DNA of 64,000 nucleotides from Paracoccus versutus (GTDB lineage Bacteria > Pseudomonadota > Alphaproteobacteria > Rhodobacterales > Rhodobacteraceae). This document shows, one piece after another, positions 63,639-64,000 of this stretch (position 1 is its first letter; every line of letters starts with the position of its first letter). Position numbers and translations under genes: made by a program. Below the pieces are notes generated by a model. The model was not told where the DNA came from, did not search any database, and was given only the letters and a program-made list of their open reading frames with translations. Location: positions 46,132 through 110,131 of the forward strand of contig NZ_JRKO01000008.1 in assembly GCF_000763885.1 (NCBI RefSeq), in the 5' to 3' direction.

Positions 63639-64000
63639 GAAGATTCCTTCGCTTGATTCGGCGCCGGAACATGGGCATCGCCCGGCGAACTGTCAACGCC
63701 GGGCTTCTTCCGTGTCCAAATATCCTGGGGGGAACGCCTCATGCGCCCCATCGGGGGGCGCCTGAGGCGTGGGGGGGAAAGCCCCCCCCCCCCCCCCCGG
63801 CCCGCCCCGCGAAAAACACCCCCCGCAGCCAGGGCGGGGTGCTTCGTTTTCTCCTCTCCCCCCCCCCCCCGCCGCGGCGTTCGCCCCCGCCGCCGCGGCC
63901 CCCAAAACCCCCCGGCCGCGGGGGGGCCGGGCCGGCCCGGCCCCCCCGGCCCCCCCGCCTCCCCCCTTCCCCCCCCCCGCGGGGGAAGGCGGAGAAGAGG
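63639..64000. other. Region upstream of topA ending in low-complexity, probably unreliable sequence
   Basis: 63639-63770 looks normal. It contains a minus-strand copy of the dispersed repeat at 63704-63730 and a hairpin ACGCCTCA..TGAGGCGT at 63734-63770, possibly a terminator for a gene beyond the window. From about 63771 the sequence turns into long homopolymer runs (17 C at 63782-63798, 13 C near 63858) and nearly pure G/C. No gene can be supported there. It looks like poor contig-end sequence. Confidence 0.7.

Overview
The window reads as chromosomal DNA of a high-GC alphaproteobacterium of the Rhodobacteraceae, most likely Paracoccus or a close relative. Evidence: aerobic cobaltochelatase CobT, Rhodobacterales-type small proteins (DUF1150, DUF5333, DUF5337, DUF6476), and above all a 14-gene complex I operon interrupted by extra reading frames and followed by birA, which is the layout known for Paracoccus denitrificans NQO7-6-5-4-2-1-3-8-9-10-11-12-13-14. 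No rRNA, tRNA, CRISPR array or prophage was seen. The only mobile-type gene is a serine recombinase.

Layout. 1-10 kb: truncated cobT, a GT4 glycosyltransferase and Xaa-Pro aminopeptidase (+); then on the minus strand ybjN, proC, csaA, a 2-hydroxyacid dehydrogenase, a frame-disrupted glycerate kinase and a DUF475 membrane protein. 10-18 kb: cobC behind a possible cobalamin riboswitch, purK/purE, a DUF465 protein, a secreted protein, hsp20-DUF1150, a degenerate ATP-sulfurylase-like protein with trxB, a divergent Lrp regulator, and the recombinase beside a 16-bp inverted repeat. 18-26 kb: lgt-NDUFAF7-like-pgeF, ubiK, a DUF6476 protein, an rluD-type gene, rpoH, a membrane protein with a possibly degenerate M48 fold, and a SPOR protein. 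26-31 kb: tightly overlapped nucleoside salvage operon cdd-deoA-deoB-add-upp. 31-35 kb: maeB and prpE, the latter with TTTGCAAA-type sites in its promoter. 35-58 kb: one long minus-strand array nuoA-B-C-D-E-x-x-F-x-x-G-x-H-x-I-x-J-K-L-M-N-birA-coaX-rnj-trmB-aroA. 58-64 kb: a DUF488 protein, ggt, topA, then low-complexity sequence at the edge.

How the genes work together. The nuo block encodes all 14 core subunits of the proton-pumping NADH:quinone oxidoreductase. Seven small genes lie inside it, five of them joined to a core nuo gene or to each other by stop/start overlaps. An NDUFAF7-like methyltransferase, homologous to a mitochondrial complex I assembly factor, lies elsewhere in the window. 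The salvage operon converts (deoxy)nucleosides to bases and pentose phosphates. prpE and maeB serve short-chain acid and C4 metabolism. Eight copies of a short element with a TATTTG core sit at gene ends, three pairs of them in intergenic regions. The points most worth a second look are the recombinase locus, the accessory genes of the nuo operon, the degenerate ATP sulfurylase, the prpE promoter sites and the dispersed repeat.
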